A DNA stretch of 64,000 bases, taken from contig CAYJOD010000024.1 in NCBI GenBank assembly GCA_964371655.1, forward strand, positions 13,394-77,393, in the 5' to 3' direction. The notes below the pieces were generated by a model. It had not been told where the DNA came from. It saw only the letters and a program-made list of their open reading frames with translations, and ran no database searches. The stretch comes from CAZGSN01 sp964371655 (GTDB taxonomy: Bacteria; Desulfobacterota; Binatia; HRBIN30). A program made the position numbers and the translations under genes. How positions within the stretch are numbered: the stretch's first letter is position 1; every line of letters starts with the position of its first letter. This document shows, piece after piece, positions 31,700-40,374 of the stretch.

Positions 31700-32144
31700 G
31701 AGTGGGGACCTCTGCGGCACCACCCGCCGCTTCCAGCTTCTGCTTGGCGGCGGCGCTGAACTTGTCCGCCTTCACGGTGAGGGCCTTTGTCAGTGTGCCG
31801 TCGGCGAGGACCTTAACCTTTCGACCCTTGACCTTGACCAGTCCGGCGGCCTGCAAGGCGGCACGATCGACGACGCTCCCCGCGTCGAACTTCTCTTCGA
31901 GCTGGTCGAGGTTCACCAGCGTGTACTCGGTGCGGAACGGGCTACGGAAGCCGCGCTTCGGCACGCGTCGCTGCAGCGGCATTTGGCCGCCCTCGTAGCC
32001 CGGGGTGGTGTTGCCACCGGAACGCGAACCGCGTCCCTTATGGCCGCGCCCCGACGTCTTGCCGAGGCCCGAGCCAGGCCCACGGCCGAGGCGCTTGCGT
32101 GTCTTGACGGCCCCTGGAGCGGGAGACAGATTGCTCAGGTTCAT
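31692..32144 (-). CDS. rplO: 50S ribosomal protein L15
   Basis: This 150-residue L15 is a late-assembly protein of the large subunit. It starts MNLSNLSPAPGAVKTRKRLGRG and contains the Gly-rich GSGLGKTSGRGHKGRGSRSGG segment and the FEGGQMPLQ-like YEGGQMPLQRRVPKRGF. Its start overlaps the rpmD stop by one base, so the two are coupled. Confidence 0.97.
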   Translation of the reverse strand: MNLSNLSPAPGAVKTRKRLGRGPGSGLGKTSGRGHKGRGSRSGGNTTPGYEGGQMPLQRRVPKRGFRSPFRTEYTLVNLDQLEEKFDAGSVVDRAALQAAGLVKVKGRKVKVLADGTLTKALTVKADKFSAAAKQKLEAAGGAAEVPTRG

Positions 32145-32329
32145 TACTGTTGCACCTCGATCAGGTGATCTACGGTTCGCAGCCGTCCGCGTGTGGGTGC
32201 ATTATCACGCACGACCACCGTCTTGCGCAGGCGTGTCAGGCCCAGCACGCGCAGCGTCTGCCTTTGCCGCTCCGTTCCTCCGATTGGGGAACGAATCAGC
32301 GTTACCTTCAGCATCGGCGACTCGGTCAT
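32144..32329 (-). CDS. rpmD: 50S ribosomal protein L30
   Basis: This 61-residue L30 contains LKVTLIRSPIGGTERQRQTL and VLGLTRLRKTVVVRDN, the complete family pattern. It is present in the standard rpsE-rpmD-rplO order with six bases between it and rpsE. Confidence 0.96.
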   Translation of the reverse strand: MTESPMLKVTLIRSPIGGTERQRQTLRVLGLTRLRKTVVVRDNAPTRGRLRTVDHLIEVQQ

Positions 32330-32335
32330 GATGTA

Positions 32336-32854
32336 CTACCCGCGGATCTCTTCTAGGCTCTTGCTGCGAAGCGTCGCGATATCTTGCGGAGCACGCAATT
32401 CGCGCAGAGCGGCCATCGTTGCTTTCACCATGTTATGAGGGTTATTCGAGCCAATGCACTTGGTCAGCACGTTGCGTACGCCGGCGAGCTCGACGACCGC
32501 GCGCACGCCGCCACCGGCAATCACGCCCGTCCCCTCTCCGGCAGGCCGCAAGAGCACGTGCCCGGCGCCAAAGTAGCCTTCGACGCCAAACGGGATCGTC
32601 CCGTCGGCGATGGGAACCGTAAGCAGCGACTTCTTGGCAGCCTCGATGGCCTTACGAATCGCTTCCGGAACTTCGTTGGCCTTGCCCAAGCCATAGCCGA
32701 CTCGGCCGAGGCCATCACCGACGACCACCAACGCGCTAAAGCTGAAGCGGCGGCCGCCCTTGACGACCTTGGCGACGCGGTTGATCTGAACAACTTTTTC
32801 TTTGAGCTCGACGCCCTGCGACTCGACTCGTTCTCTGCCTCTGGGAAACGCCAT
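32336..32854 (-). CDS. rpsE: 30S ribosomal protein S5
   Basis: This 172-residue S5 lines the mRNA entry and decoding region. VVQINRVAKVVKGGRRFSF is the double-stranded RNA-binding start. GRVGYGLGKANEVPEAIRKA and LRPAGEGTGVIAGGGVRAV follow. The start is ATG 32854 (MAFPRGRERV); the open frame extends through rplR sequence and was rejected. Confidence 0.97.
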   Translation of the reverse strand: MAFPRGRERVESQGVELKEKVVQINRVAKVVKGGRRFSFSALVVVGDGLGRVGYGLGKANEVPEAIRKAIEAAKKSLLTVPIADGTIPFGVEGYFGAGHVLLRPAGEGTGVIAGGGVRAVVELAGVRNVLTKCIGSNNPHNMVKATMAALRELRAPQDIATLRSKSLEEIRG

Positions 32855-32876
32855 AGTTGACCTTTGGTTCCTCGTT

Positions 32877-33236
32877 CTAGAAAGCCAATCCGGCTTCCCG
32901 AGCCGCCTCGGCAAGGGCGCGAATCCGGCCGTGATACATGAAGCCGTTGCGGTCGAATACGACTTGGTGAATGCCGCGCTCCTGGCATACCTTGGCAATC
33001 AAGGCGCCGACCTGTTTCGCCGCTTCCTTGTTCCCAGTCTTCTTGGTCTGTTCCTTCAGAGCTGGCGAAAGTGTCGAAGCCGCCGCCAAGGTCCGCCCGG
33101 TTTGGTCGGAGATCACCTGCGCGTAAATGTTATTGAGGCTTCGGAACACGCACAATCGCGGTCGCGCGTCGCTGCCTTGAACTCGTCGGCGCACGCGCGT
33201 TTGCCGGCGCTGCCGGGCTAGGGTCTTAATCAACAT
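32877..33236 (-). CDS. rplR: 50S ribosomal protein L18
   Basis: This 119-residue L18 binds 5S rRNA. The sequence RQRRQTRVRRRVQGSDARPR and SLNNIYAQVISDQTGRTLAAASTLS is standard, ending GRIRALAEAAREAGLAF. AGGAGG inside the rplF stop region precedes the ATG. Confidence 0.97.
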   Translation of the reverse strand: MLIKTLARQRRQTRVRRRVQGSDARPRLCVFRSLNNIYAQVISDQTGRTLAAASTLSPALKEQTKKTGNKEAAKQVGALIAKVCQERGIHQVVFDRNGFMYHGRIRALAEAAREAGLAF

Positions 33237-33239
33237 GCA

Positions 33240-33788
33240 TCAACCTCCTGCAGCACCGGCGGCTTTACCGGATTTCCTGCGCAGCACCTCGCCAGCGAAG
33301 CGTATGCCCTTGCCCTTGTAGGGTTCGGGGGGCCGCAGGCGACGAATCATCGATGCGACTTCACCTAGGATCTGGCGATCGATGCTATCCAACTTGATCA
33401 CCGTCATCTTCTCCACCTTCGCCTGCACGGAGGGGGGAAGCTGAAACAGGATCGGGTGCGAATAACCGATGCTGAGATGCAGCGCGTTGCCGCGCGCTTC
33501 GGCGCGGTAGCCGACGCCGACAATTTCGAGGGTCTCGCTGAAGCCAGCGTTGACGCCTTGCACCATGTTGGCGACCATGCGCTGCGTCAGGCCATGCAAA
33601 GCGCGGGCGCGGCGATCGTCGCTCTTGCGAACCACAGAGACGGTCTCCGCCGTCTGTTCGATGCCAAGCTCGTCGGGCAAACGATGCTCGAGCTTGCCCT
33701 TCGGCCCCTGGACCTGAACCACACTATCGTGGACGCCGATCTTGACGCCCGCCGGTATGGCGACTGGCAATTTCCCTATTCGTGACAT
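33240..33788 (-). CDS. rplF: 50S ribosomal protein L6
   Basis: This 182-residue L6 has two homologous halves: SRIGKLPVAIPAGVKIGVHD with VQGPKGKLEHRL, then LQNIGYS-like YSHPILFQLPPSVQAKVEK and RRLRPPEPYKGKGIRF. It sits near the sarcin-ricin loop and elongation-factor site. It overlaps nothing and is followed by rplR four bases on. Confidence 0.97.
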   Translation of the reverse strand: MSRIGKLPVAIPAGVKIGVHDSVVQVQGPKGKLEHRLPDELGIEQTAETVSVVRKSDDRRARALHGLTQRMVANMVQGVNAGFSETLEIVGVGYRAEARGNALHLSIGYSHPILFQLPPSVQAKVEKMTVIKLDSIDRQILGEVASMIRRLRPPEPYKGKGIRFAGEVLRRKSGKAAGAAGG

Positions 33789-33799
33789 CGGATCAGCAC

Positions 33800-34198
33800 C
33801 TAATAGATGGAAAGAAGGATCTCGCCCCCGACGTTCTGTTTACGGGCAGCGCGATCGGACAAAAGGCCCGCTGGAGTCGAAAGAACGTTGACGCCGAAAC
33901 CACCGCGAACCGGCGGGATCTCCTTGGCGCCGACATAGATGCGCAGGCTGGGCCGGCTGACGCGACGGATCTCGGTGATCGCGGAGCGGTTCTGGCTATC
34001 GTATTTGAGCCAGATCCGGATGATTTGATGTCCGGCCTGTTCGACTACGCTGTACTCTTTCACGAAGCCTTCATCGATCAGCAATTGGACGATGCGCGTC
34101 TTCACGCGCGACCAGGGAACCTCGACCTGTTCCTTGCGTGCGCGGGCACCGTTGCGAATGCGTGTCAGAAGATCAGCAATCGGATCAGTCATCGACAT
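33800..34198 (-). CDS. rpsH: 30S ribosomal protein S8
   Basis: This 132-residue S8 binds the central domain of 16S rRNA. It starts MTDPIADLLTRIRNGARARKEQV after MS, and ends with YVGAKEIPPVRGGFGVNVLST and an AGLLSDRAARKQNVGGEIL tail. In E. coli, S8 represses the spc operon at rplE; no such site was identified here. Confidence 0.97.
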   Translation of the reverse strand: MSMTDPIADLLTRIRNGARARKEQVEVPWSRVKTRIVQLLIDEGFVKEYSVVEQAGHQIIRIWLKYDSQNRSAITEIRRVSRPSLRIYVGAKEIPPVRGGFGVNVLSTPAGLLSDRAARKQNVGGEILLSIY

Positions 34199-34208
34199 AG
34201 TGATTCCC

Positions 34209-34394
34209 CTACCAGCTCGCCTTCGTGAGTCCAGGGATTTGGCCCTTTCGAGCCAGGTCCCGCAAACACAAACGGCATAGCTTGAATCGGCGGAAGTACG
34301 CGCGCGGACGCCCGCAGTTCGGGCAGCGGTTATACGCCTGCACTTGAAATTTCGGCTTTCGCTCCGCCTTGATGCGCAAACTCGTTTTTGCCAC
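34209..34394 (-). CDS. rpsN: 30S ribosomal protein S14, zinc type
   Basis: This 61-residue S14 is the short C+ form: RCPNCGRPRAYFRRFKLCRL and CLRDLARKGQIPGLTKASW, with C-x-x-C pairs for zinc. It begins MAKTSLRIKAERKPKF. E. coli has the longer zinc-free form, so this is a useful lineage character. Confidence 0.97.
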   Translation of the reverse strand: MAKTSLRIKAERKPKFQVQAYNRCPNCGRPRAYFRRFKLCRLCLRDLARKGQIPGLTKASW

Positions 34395-34405
34395 TTCAGA
34401 ACTCC

Positions 34406-34948
34406 TTAGCTACGGAACGGCATCCCGAGTTCCCTCAACAGGGCTCGCCCCTCGGCGTCGGTCTTTGCCGTCGTATTGATGCAGACGGTCAAGCCGCGAA
34501 CTTTGTCCACTCTGTCCAAATCGATCTCGGGGAAGATGACCTGTTCCCGCAGTCCGAGGGCGTAATTGCCGCGGCCGTCGAACGAGCGTTCGGGAATCCC
34601 CTTGAAGTCACGCACGCGCGGCAGCGCGACGTTCACCAAGCGGTCGAAGAACTCGTACATGCGTGCGCCGCGCAACGTCACCATACAACCGATCGGCATA
34701 CCCTCGCGCAGCTTGAAGTTGGCGATGGCCTTCTTGGCTTTCGTGACGACCGGCTTTTGGCCAGCGATGGCCGTGAGCTCGGTAACCGCGACGTCCATCA
34801 GCTTGGCGTTTTGAATCGCCTCGCCCATGCCGATGTTGATCACGATCTTGTCCAGCCGAGGGACCTGGAGGCGGTTCTTGTAGCCCATGTCCTTGACCAG
34901 TTTCGGCAGAACCTCGTTCAAATATTTCTCTCTAAGTCGCGCGCCCAT
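34406..34948 (-). CDS. rplE: 50S ribosomal protein L5
   Basis: This 180-residue L5 binds 5S rRNA and contacts P-site tRNA. ARLREKYLNEVLPKLVKD opens the chain at ATG 34948. VPRLDKIVINIGMGEA, TKAKKAIANFKLREGMPIGC and the RDFKGIPERSFDGRGNYALG segment are intact. The frame stays open upstream into rplX and was rejected. Confidence 0.97.
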   Translation of the reverse strand: MGARLREKYLNEVLPKLVKDMGYKNRLQVPRLDKIVINIGMGEAIQNAKLMDVAVTELTAIAGQKPVVTKAKKAIANFKLREGMPIGCMVTLRGARMYEFFDRLVNVALPRVRDFKGIPERSFDGRGNYALGLREQVIFPEIDLDRVDKVRGLTVCINTTAKTDAEGRALLRELGMPFRS

Positions 34949-34952
34949 GTGT

Positions 34953-35273
34953 CTACCTATCCAGCTGTTCCTTGCAGCGCCGGCAGACGCGCACGCTTTG
35001 CCCATCTTCCAAGCGCCGCTTGCCCATGCGTACCGGCCCGTTGCACTTCTCACACATGATCATGAGGTTCGAGAGGTGCAGAGGCGCCTCCTTCTCGATG
35101 ATGCCCGAAGCCGCTTGCTGGCCGCGCCCCTTCTGATGGCGCTTGACCATGTTGAGTCGCTCCACGACAACGCGTTCCTCCTCAGGAAGGACGCGGATGA
35201 CCTTGCCGGTCTTGCCGCGCTCGCGCCCGGCGATCACCATGACTGTATCGTTCTTACGAATCCTTGCGTGCAT
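34953..35273 (-). CDS. rplX: 50S ribosomal protein L24
   Basis: This 106-residue L24 has the KOW motif (VMVIAGRERGKTGKVIRVLP) and NMVKRHQKGRG. A C-terminal CEKCNGPVR...VCRRCKEQLDR adds a four-Cys zinc ribbon, as seen in many non-enteric bacteria. L24 initiates large-subunit assembly. Confidence 0.97.
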   Translation of the reverse strand: MHARIRKNDTVMVIAGRERGKTGKVIRVLPEEERVVVERLNMVKRHQKGRGQQAASGIIEKEAPLHLSNLMIMCEKCNGPVRMGKRRLEDGQSVRVCRRCKEQLDR

Positions 35274-35286
35274 GAACGCACTTCCC

Positions 35287-35655
35287 TCAAAGCACTTCGG
35301 GCGCCAGTGATAGAATTTTCATGAACTTCTTGGCGCGGAGCTCACGTGCCACCGGCCCGAAGATACGCGTTCCCACCGGCTCCTTTTGGTTGTCGATGAG
35401 AACGGCCGAGTTCGAGTCGAAGCGGATGTAGGAGCCGTCGGAGCGCCCAACTTCCTTCGCGGTGCGCACGACGACTGCTTTCATGACATCACCCTTCTTG
35501 ACCTTCGCATTCGGCGACGCCTCTTTGACGGAGACGACGATGATATCCCCGAGCGAAGCATACCTGCGACGGCTGCCACCGAGCACTTTGATACAAAGCA
35601 CCCGGCGCGCGCCGGAATTATCTGCAACATTGAGAACCGTTTCTGCCTGCACCAT
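35287..35655 (-). CDS. rplN: 50S ribosomal protein L14
   Basis: This 122-residue L14 lies at the subunit interface. VQAETVLNVADNSGARRVLC, VKKGDVMKAVVVRTAKEVGR and the ending GPVARELRAKKFMKILSLAPEVL are characteristic and of normal length. Confidence 0.98.
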   Translation of the reverse strand: MVQAETVLNVADNSGARRVLCIKVLGGSRRRYASLGDIIVVSVKEASPNAKVKKGDVMKAVVVRTAKEVGRSDGSYIRFDSNSAVLIDNQKEPVGTRIFGPVARELRAKKFMKILSLAPEVL

Positions 35656-35682
35656 GGACGATCACACTCCCGCGCGCGTGGC

Positions 35683-35946
35683 TTACACCGCTTTTACGAG
35701 GACGGACTGCACCCGCCAGCGCTTGTCTCGGCTCAGCGGACGGCTCTCGACGATCACGACGCGATCACCCGTACCGCAGCCGTTGGCTTCGTCGTGCGCC
35801 TTCACCTTTTTGCGGCTCTTTACGTACTTCTTGTACTTCGGGTGTTGCACCAAGCGTTCGACCATCACCACGACGGTCTTGTCCATCTTGTCGCTGACCA
35901 CGATTCCTTCGCGGGTTTTCGCTCTGCCTCGCATCATGGCTTCCAC
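35683..35946 (-). CDS. rpsQ: 30S ribosomal protein S17
   Basis: This 87-residue S17 is an OB-fold protein. GRAKTREGIVVSDKMDKTVV, KYKKYVKSRKKVKAHDE and CGTGDRVVIVESRPLSRDKR follow the family pattern. Its first base overlaps the rpmC stop, so initiation is coupled. Confidence 0.97.
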   Translation of the reverse strand: MEAMMRGRAKTREGIVVSDKMDKTVVVMVERLVQHPKYKKYVKSRKKVKAHDEANGCGTGDRVVIVESRPLSRDKRWRVQSVLVKAV

Positions 35947-36146
35947 TACTTCCGGTTGCTGAGCTCGCGCTCGCGGCGAATGGTGTGGATGCGCGCCAAG
36001 TCACGCCTAGTCTGCACCAGCCGTGCCGAACTCTCTAGCTGATTCGTACCCTGCCGAAGTTTCAACATGAACAAAGATTCCTTGAACTCGCGTTCTCGCA
36101 GCGCCAACTCGTCCGCGCTCAGCTCGCGTATCTCCTTAGCTTGCAT
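35946..36146 (-). CDS. rpmC: 50S ribosomal protein L29
   Basis: This 66-residue L29 surrounds the nascent-chain exit. MQAKEIRELSADELALRERE and LFMLKLRQGTNQLESSARLV are typical. Its start lies inside the rplP end (11-bp overlap), giving translational coupling. Confidence 0.97.
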   Translation of the reverse strand: MQAKEIRELSADELALREREFKESLFMLKLRQGTNQLESSARLVQTRRDLARIHTIRRERELSNRK

Positions 36147-36570
36147 GGGCCACTCCTACCGTCTCGGGCCGCTGGCAAAACTGTGTCGCGATCGCGAGCT
36201 TTTGCGAGGCCAGCCGGAATGCATCGCGTGCGATCGCCTCCGACACGCCCTCCATCTCGAAGAGCACGCGACCGGGTTTGATCACCGCGACCCACAACTC
36301 GGGTGAGCCTTTCCCCTTACCCATGCGGGTTTCGGCGGGCTTCTTGGTGAGAGGTTTGTCCGGGAAGACCCGAATCCACACTCTACCGCCGCGTTTGATG
36401 TGACGCGTGATCGCGATTCGAGCGGCCTCGATCTGACGAGCGGTCATCCAGCCACGCGCGATCGCCTTCAATCCGAAGTCGCCGTACGCCAGAGTCGCGC
36501 CACGGTACGCCGTCCCGCGACGGCGTCCCTTCATCATTTTCCGATACTTTGTTTTCTTGGGCTGTAGCAT
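36136..36570 (-). CDS. rplP: 50S ribosomal protein L16
   Basis: This 144-residue L16 contacts A-site tRNA. MLQPKKTKYRKMMKGRRRGT, FGLKAIARGWMTARQIEAAR and GKGSPELWVAVIKPGRVLFE are all present. The Arg that is hydroxylated in E. coli lies within the conserved core. Confidence 0.98.
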   Translation of the reverse strand: MLQPKKTKYRKMMKGRRRGTAYRGATLAYGDFGLKAIARGWMTARQIEAARIAITRHIKRGGRVWIRVFPDKPLTKKPAETRMGKGKGSPELWVAVIKPGRVLFEMEGVSEAIARDAFRLASQKLAIATQFCQRPETVGVAHAS

Positions 36571-36607
36571 GTTTCGTCAGCCGTATTCGTTCTTGGGCAG
36601 CGAGGGC

Positions 36608-37270
36608 TTACCCCGCTACCGCCGCCTTCTGTCTGTCTTCTTCCTTGGTGAGAACCTCACCGCGGAAAATCCAAGCCTTGATCCCAATGATCCCGTATGT
36701 GGTCTTCGCCTCGGCCGTGCCGTAGCTGATGTCGGCGCGCAAGGTGTGCAGGGGAACGCGTCCTTCGCGATACCATTCGGTGCGTGCGATCTCGGCACCC
36801 GCCAAGCGCCCCGCACACTGCACCCGGATGCCCAAAGCACCCATGCGCATGGCACGCCCCACGGCCTCTTTCATAGCACGGCGAAACGCGACCCGACGCT
36901 CGAGCTGCAGCGCGATGTTCTCGGCAACCAGTTGGGAGTCGACATCGGGGCGGCGAACCTCATGAATATTAATGAAGGTCTCGCGCTTCGTAAGCTTCGC
37001 GATCTCGCTCTTCAGCTTGTCGATCTCCGCGCCCTTCTTGCCGATGACAATGCCCGGGCGCGCCGTGTAGATGTTGATCTTGGCCTTATTGGCGGCGCGC
37101 TCGATCTCCACCTTGGAAATGCCGGCGTGATAGAGGCGCAGCTTGAGGAACTTGCGCAGCTTCAGATCCTCGTGAAGTAGATCGGCGTAATCTCGACGCG
37201 CGAACCATTTCGAGTCCCACTGCTCGATCACCCCAAGCCTAAATCCGCGTGGATGTACCTTTTGACCCAT
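36608..37270 (-). CDS. rpsC: 30S ribosomal protein S3
   Basis: This 220-residue S3 lines the mRNA entry tunnel. It starts MGQKVHPRGFRLGVIEQWDS, followed by the KH domain with PGIVIGKKGAEIDKLKSEI and a C-terminal part ending TYGIIGIKAWIFRGEVLTKE. The start at 37270 is fixed by this N-terminus; the longer open frame is antisense-like noise from rplV. Confidence 0.98.
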   Translation of the reverse strand: MGQKVHPRGFRLGVIEQWDSKWFARRDYADLLHEDLKLRKFLKLRLYHAGISKVEIERAANKAKINIYTARPGIVIGKKGAEIDKLKSEIAKLTKRETFINIHEVRRPDVDSQLVAENIALQLERRVAFRRAMKEAVGRAMRMGALGIRVQCAGRLAGAEIARTEWYREGRVPLHTLRADISYGTAEAKTTYGIIGIKAWIFRGEVLTKEEDRQKAAVAG

Positions 37271-37278
37271 AGAGTCCC

Positions 37279-37623
37279 CTAGGCGCCCTTCGTGCGTTCG
37301 TCGACGACAATCGTGATGTGGCTGGTCCGCTTCAGCAGCGGCGTGGCGCGACCATGCGCGCGCGGCAAAAAGCGCTTCAGCGTAGAGCCCGCGTCGACCA
37401 TGATTTTGCTCACAAACAAGCGATCCACATCGACACGTTGCGTGTTCTCGGCGTTGGCGATGACAGACTTCAGCGTCTTGGTCATCATGCGCGCCGCCTT
37501 CTTTGGAGCGAAGTCCAGAATCATCAACGCATCGCCGACCTTCTTGCCACGGATCATGTCGGCGACGAGACGCGCCTTCTGTGGCGAGATGCGGAGATGC
37601 CGGCTGACTGCACGCGCTTCCAT
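37279..37623 (-). CDS. rplV: 50S ribosomal protein L22
   Basis: This 114-residue L22 reaches into the exit tunnel. AVSRHLRISPQKARLVADMI, the loop with KRFLPRAHGRATPLLKRTSH and the ending VVDERTKGA are conserved. The tunnel-loop residues linked to macrolide resistance are unremarkable. Confidence 0.98.
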   Translation of the reverse strand: MEARAVSRHLRISPQKARLVADMIRGKKVGDALMILDFAPKKAARMMTKTLKSVIANAENTQRVDVDRLFVSKIMVDAGSTLKRFLPRAHGRATPLLKRTSHITIVVDERTKGA

Positions 37624-37628
37624 CTTTG

Positions 37629-37925
37629 TTACCTTCCACCTGCGGACGACTTCACATCGGACTTCTTGTCGCCCGAGTGTCCGTGGAATGTACGCGTCGG
37701 CGAAAACTCACCGAGCTTATGGCCGACCATGGCCTCACTGACAAAGACGGGAATGAACTTACGGCCGTTGTGCACGGCGAACGTATGTCCGACCATACCC
37801 GGCGTGACCGTCGAACGTCGCGACCAGGTCTTGATGACCTTCTTGTCGCGCGACGCGTTCATCGCGTCCACCTTATTCGCCAAATGCTGATCCACGAACG
37901 GACCTTTTTTTACTGAACGCGCCAC
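37629..37925 (-). CDS. rpsS: 30S ribosomal protein S19
   Basis: This 98-residue S19 lies in the head of the small subunit. MARSVKKGPFVDQHLANKVD, KVIKTWSRRSTVTPGMVGHT and FSPTRTFHGHSGDKKSDVKS are standard; the ending is slightly extended. Confidence 0.98.
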   Translation of the reverse strand: MARSVKKGPFVDQHLANKVDAMNASRDKKVIKTWSRRSTVTPGMVGHTFAVHNGRKFIPVFVSEAMVGHKLGEFSPTRTFHGHSGDKKSDVKSSAGGR

Positions 37926-37936
37926 CGCTCTGTCTC

Positions 37937-38758
37937 CTACTTACCGCGCCGCTTGACGATGAATCGATCGGTTCGCGGATTGTGCCGCGTCTTGTACCCC
38001 TTGGCGGGCTGCCCCCACGGCGATTGCGGGTGATTCCCCTTCGATCGGCCTTCGCCGCCACCGTGCGGATGGTCGACCGGGTTCATGGCCATCCCGCGCA
38101 CCTTCGAACGTTTGCCCAGCCAACGCGATCTGCCCGCCTTGCCGATGGACACGTTCTCGTGATCGACGTTGCCGACCTGGCCGACGGTAGCACGACAAGC
38201 GAGCGGCACGTAGCGCAGCTCTCCCGAAGGAAGCTTGAGCAGCGCCCGCGCGCCTTCTTTCGCCATCAACTGGGCCGCGGCGCCGGCGCTGCGCACCAAC
38301 TGACCGCCGCGACCGGGTTTGAGCTCGACGTTGTGAACCATCGTACCGGTCGGGATCTGCCGCAACTCGAGAGCGTTACCGGGCTTGATATCGGCGCCGG
38401 TACCGGCGACGACCGGATCGCCGACCTTCAGGCCGACGGGCGCGAGAACGTAGCGCTTGTCACCGTCGACGTAGTTCAGCAATGCCAAGCGTGCCGATCG
38501 ATTCGGATCGTACTCAATGGCGGCAACCTGGGCCGGAACGGTATCCTTGTTGCGCTGGAAATCGATGATCCGGTAGCGCTGTTTGTGTCCACCGCCACGA
38601 TGCCGGCTGGTGAGCCGGCCCTCCGAGTTGCGTCCACCGGTGCGCTTTTTGGGCGCAAGCAGACGCCGCTCCGGTTCCTTGTTTGTCAGTTCAGAGAAGT
38701 CGAGCACGCTCTGAAAGCGTCGCGCGGCTGACGTTGGCTTATACTGGCGTACTGGCAT
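37937..38758 (-). CDS. rplB: 50S ribosomal protein L2
   Basis: This 273-residue L2 supports the peptidyl-transferase centre. MPVRQYKPTSAARRFQSVLD begins the protein at ATG 38758, and the VMNPVDHPHGGG-like GMAMNPVDHPHGGGEGRSKG, carrying the critical His, is intact. The open frame extends 29 codons upstream into rplW and was rejected. Confidence 0.98.
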   Translation of the reverse strand: MPVRQYKPTSAARRFQSVLDFSELTNKEPERRLLAPKKRTGGRNSEGRLTSRHRGGGHKQRYRIIDFQRNKDTVPAQVAAIEYDPNRSARLALLNYVDGDKRYVLAPVGLKVGDPVVAGTGADIKPGNALELRQIPTGTMVHNVELKPGRGGQLVRSAGAAAQLMAKEGARALLKLPSGELRYVPLACRATVGQVGNVDHENVSIGKAGRSRWLGKRSKVRGMAMNPVDHPHGGGEGRSKGNHPQSPWGQPAKGYKTRHNPRTDRFIVKRRGK

Positions 38759-38760
38759 GG

Positions 38761-39051
38761 CTAGACGTTCTCGAAGAAATCGATGCGCTGGCCTTCGCTC
38801 AGCGTCACGTAGGCTTTTTTCCAGGCCGGCCGGTTCCCCATCCATTTGCCAACCCGGCGCAACTTCCCCAGGTAGTTCATGGTGCGGACCTTCTCGACCT
38901 TCACCTTGAAATAAACTTCAACCGCCTGACGGATCTCGATCTTATTGGCGTCGCGGTGAACGCGGAACACATACTGGTTCCCCGCCTCGTTGACGAGGGT
39001 ACCTTTCTCGGAAATCAGAGGCGACGCGACGACGGTGGCTAGGTCTCTCAT
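38761..39051 (-). CDS. rplW: 50S ribosomal protein L23
   Basis: This 96-residue L23 is a docking point for trigger factor and SRP at the tunnel exit. VVASPLISEKGTLVNEAGNQ and VEKVRTMNYLGKLRRVGKWM are diagnostic. The start overlaps the rplD stop by four bases. Confidence 0.97.
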   Translation of the reverse strand: MRDLATVVASPLISEKGTLVNEAGNQYVFRVHRDANKIEIRQAVEVYFKVKVEKVRTMNYLGKLRRVGKWMGNRPAWKKAYVTLSEGQRIDFFENV

Positions 39052-39689
39052 GCCGAAAGCCTCCTTTGCAGGGCTTCAACGGACGCCGGCGTCAACACCA
39101 AGTTGTCGTAGCGCAGGATGTCGTAGACGTTGGCCCCCTCGACGCGCAAGACTTTGACGTTCGGAATGTTGCGCGCCGCACGCTCGAGGGAGTCGTTCTT
39201 TTCCGGTACGACGAAGAGCACGCTCTTCATCCCAAGTGCGGCGACGAGCTGCACCATCAGCTTCGTCTTCGGCGCCTCCAACTCGATCTTATCGAGGACT
39301 ACGAGCTGTCCGTCGCGGGTCTTCGCCGACAGGGCCGAGCACAGCGCCGTGCGTCGCGCCGAGGCCGGCATGCGATACGAGTAGTCACGGGGCTGGGGTC
39401 CGAATACCGAAGCGCCACCGGCCCAAAGCGGAGAGCGGATGCTACCGGCGCGAGCCCGGCCCGTACCCTTTTGCTTCCAGGGCTTCTTGCCGCCGCCGCG
39501 CACGAAGGCGCGGGTCTTGGTCGCATGCGTCCCAGCGCGGCGATTGGCGCGCTGCATATTCACGGTTTCCCACAGCAGGTGCCGGCGCACCGGAGCGCTG
39601 AACAGCTCCACCGGCAAAGTGATTTCTCCGGTTCGCTCGTTGCGCGGCGAGACTACCGGAACCGTTACTGGCTCACGAACGCTTGGCAC
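39048..39689 (-). CDS. rplD: 50S ribosomal protein L4
   Basis: This 213-residue L4 forms part of the exit tunnel. The loop KPWKQKGTGRARAGSIRSPL WAGGASVFGPQPRDYSY is intact. A GTG start with GGGAG upstream overlaps the end of rplC by 17 bases. In E. coli L4 represses its own operon; no such leader is visible here because tuf abuts rpsJ. Confidence 0.97.
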   Translation of the reverse strand: MPSVREPVTVPVVSPRNERTGEITLPVELFSAPVRRHLLWETVNMQRANRRAGTHATKTRAFVRGGGKKPWKQKGTGRARAGSIRSPLWAGGASVFGPQPRDYSYRMPASARRTALCSALSAKTRDGQLVVLDKIELEAPKTKLMVQLVAALGMKSVLFVVPEKNDSLERAARNIPNVKVLRVEGANVYDILRYDNLVLTPASVEALQRRLSA

Positions 39690-40326
39690 GACTCGCTCCC
39701 TTCACGCTTGGGCGAATGATCACCAGCCCGTTGCGAGCTCCCGGCACCGCACCCCGCACCAGGATGAGGTTTTCGTCGGCGCGCACCGCCACCACGACAA
39801 TGTTCTGGGTGGTGATGCGTTCGTTGCCGAGCTGACCGGCCATGCGCTTGCCCTTGAAGACGCGCCCCGGATACGAACGGTTACCAATCGAGCCGCCGTG
39901 CCGGAAGTACTCATGCGTACCATGGCTGCCGGGAAACCCGCTGAAACCATGGCGCTTGATCACACCCGCGTAGCCGCGACCTTTCGAGGTGCCGCTGACG
40001 TCGACGATGTCCCCCTCTTTGAAGAGGTTCGCGATCGTGATCTCCTGGCCCACCGTATACGACGCCACGTCATCCAGGCGAAACTCGCGGAGGGTCTGGA
40101 AGACACCCTTGCCAGCCTTCACGCAATGATTGCGGAGTGCCTTGCTGGCGCGCTGTGGCTTCTTCTCGCCAAAGCCCAGCTGGATCGCGGCGTACGCGTC
40201 GCTCGCCGGGGTCTTGGTTTGCACCACCGTGCACGGACCCGCCTGGATGACCGTCACGGGGATGAGCACCCCCTTCGGGTCATAGACTTGGGTCATGCCC
40301 ACTTTCTTGCCGATTAGTCCCAACAT
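39673..40326 (-). CDS. rplC: 50S ribosomal protein L3
   Basis: This 217-residue L3 is an early-assembly protein. MLGLIGKKVGMTQVYDPKGV, GRGYAGVIKRHGFSGFPGSH and GSIGNRSYPGRVFKGKRMAG carry the conserved central extension near the peptidyl-transferase centre. The length is normal. Confidence 0.98.
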   Translation of the reverse strand: MLGLIGKKVGMTQVYDPKGVLIPVTVIQAGPCTVVQTKTPASDAYAAIQLGFGEKKPQRASKALRNHCVKAGKGVFQTLREFRLDDVASYTVGQEITIANLFKEGDIVDVSGTSKGRGYAGVIKRHGFSGFPGSHGTHEYFRHGGSIGNRSYPGRVFKGKRMAGQLGNERITTQNIVVVAVRADENLILVRGAVPGARNGLVIIRPSVKGASRAKRS

Positions 40327-40374
40327 GGCATGATTACTTTCGAGAACAGACCAAGGCCAGCCGTCTCCACTCCC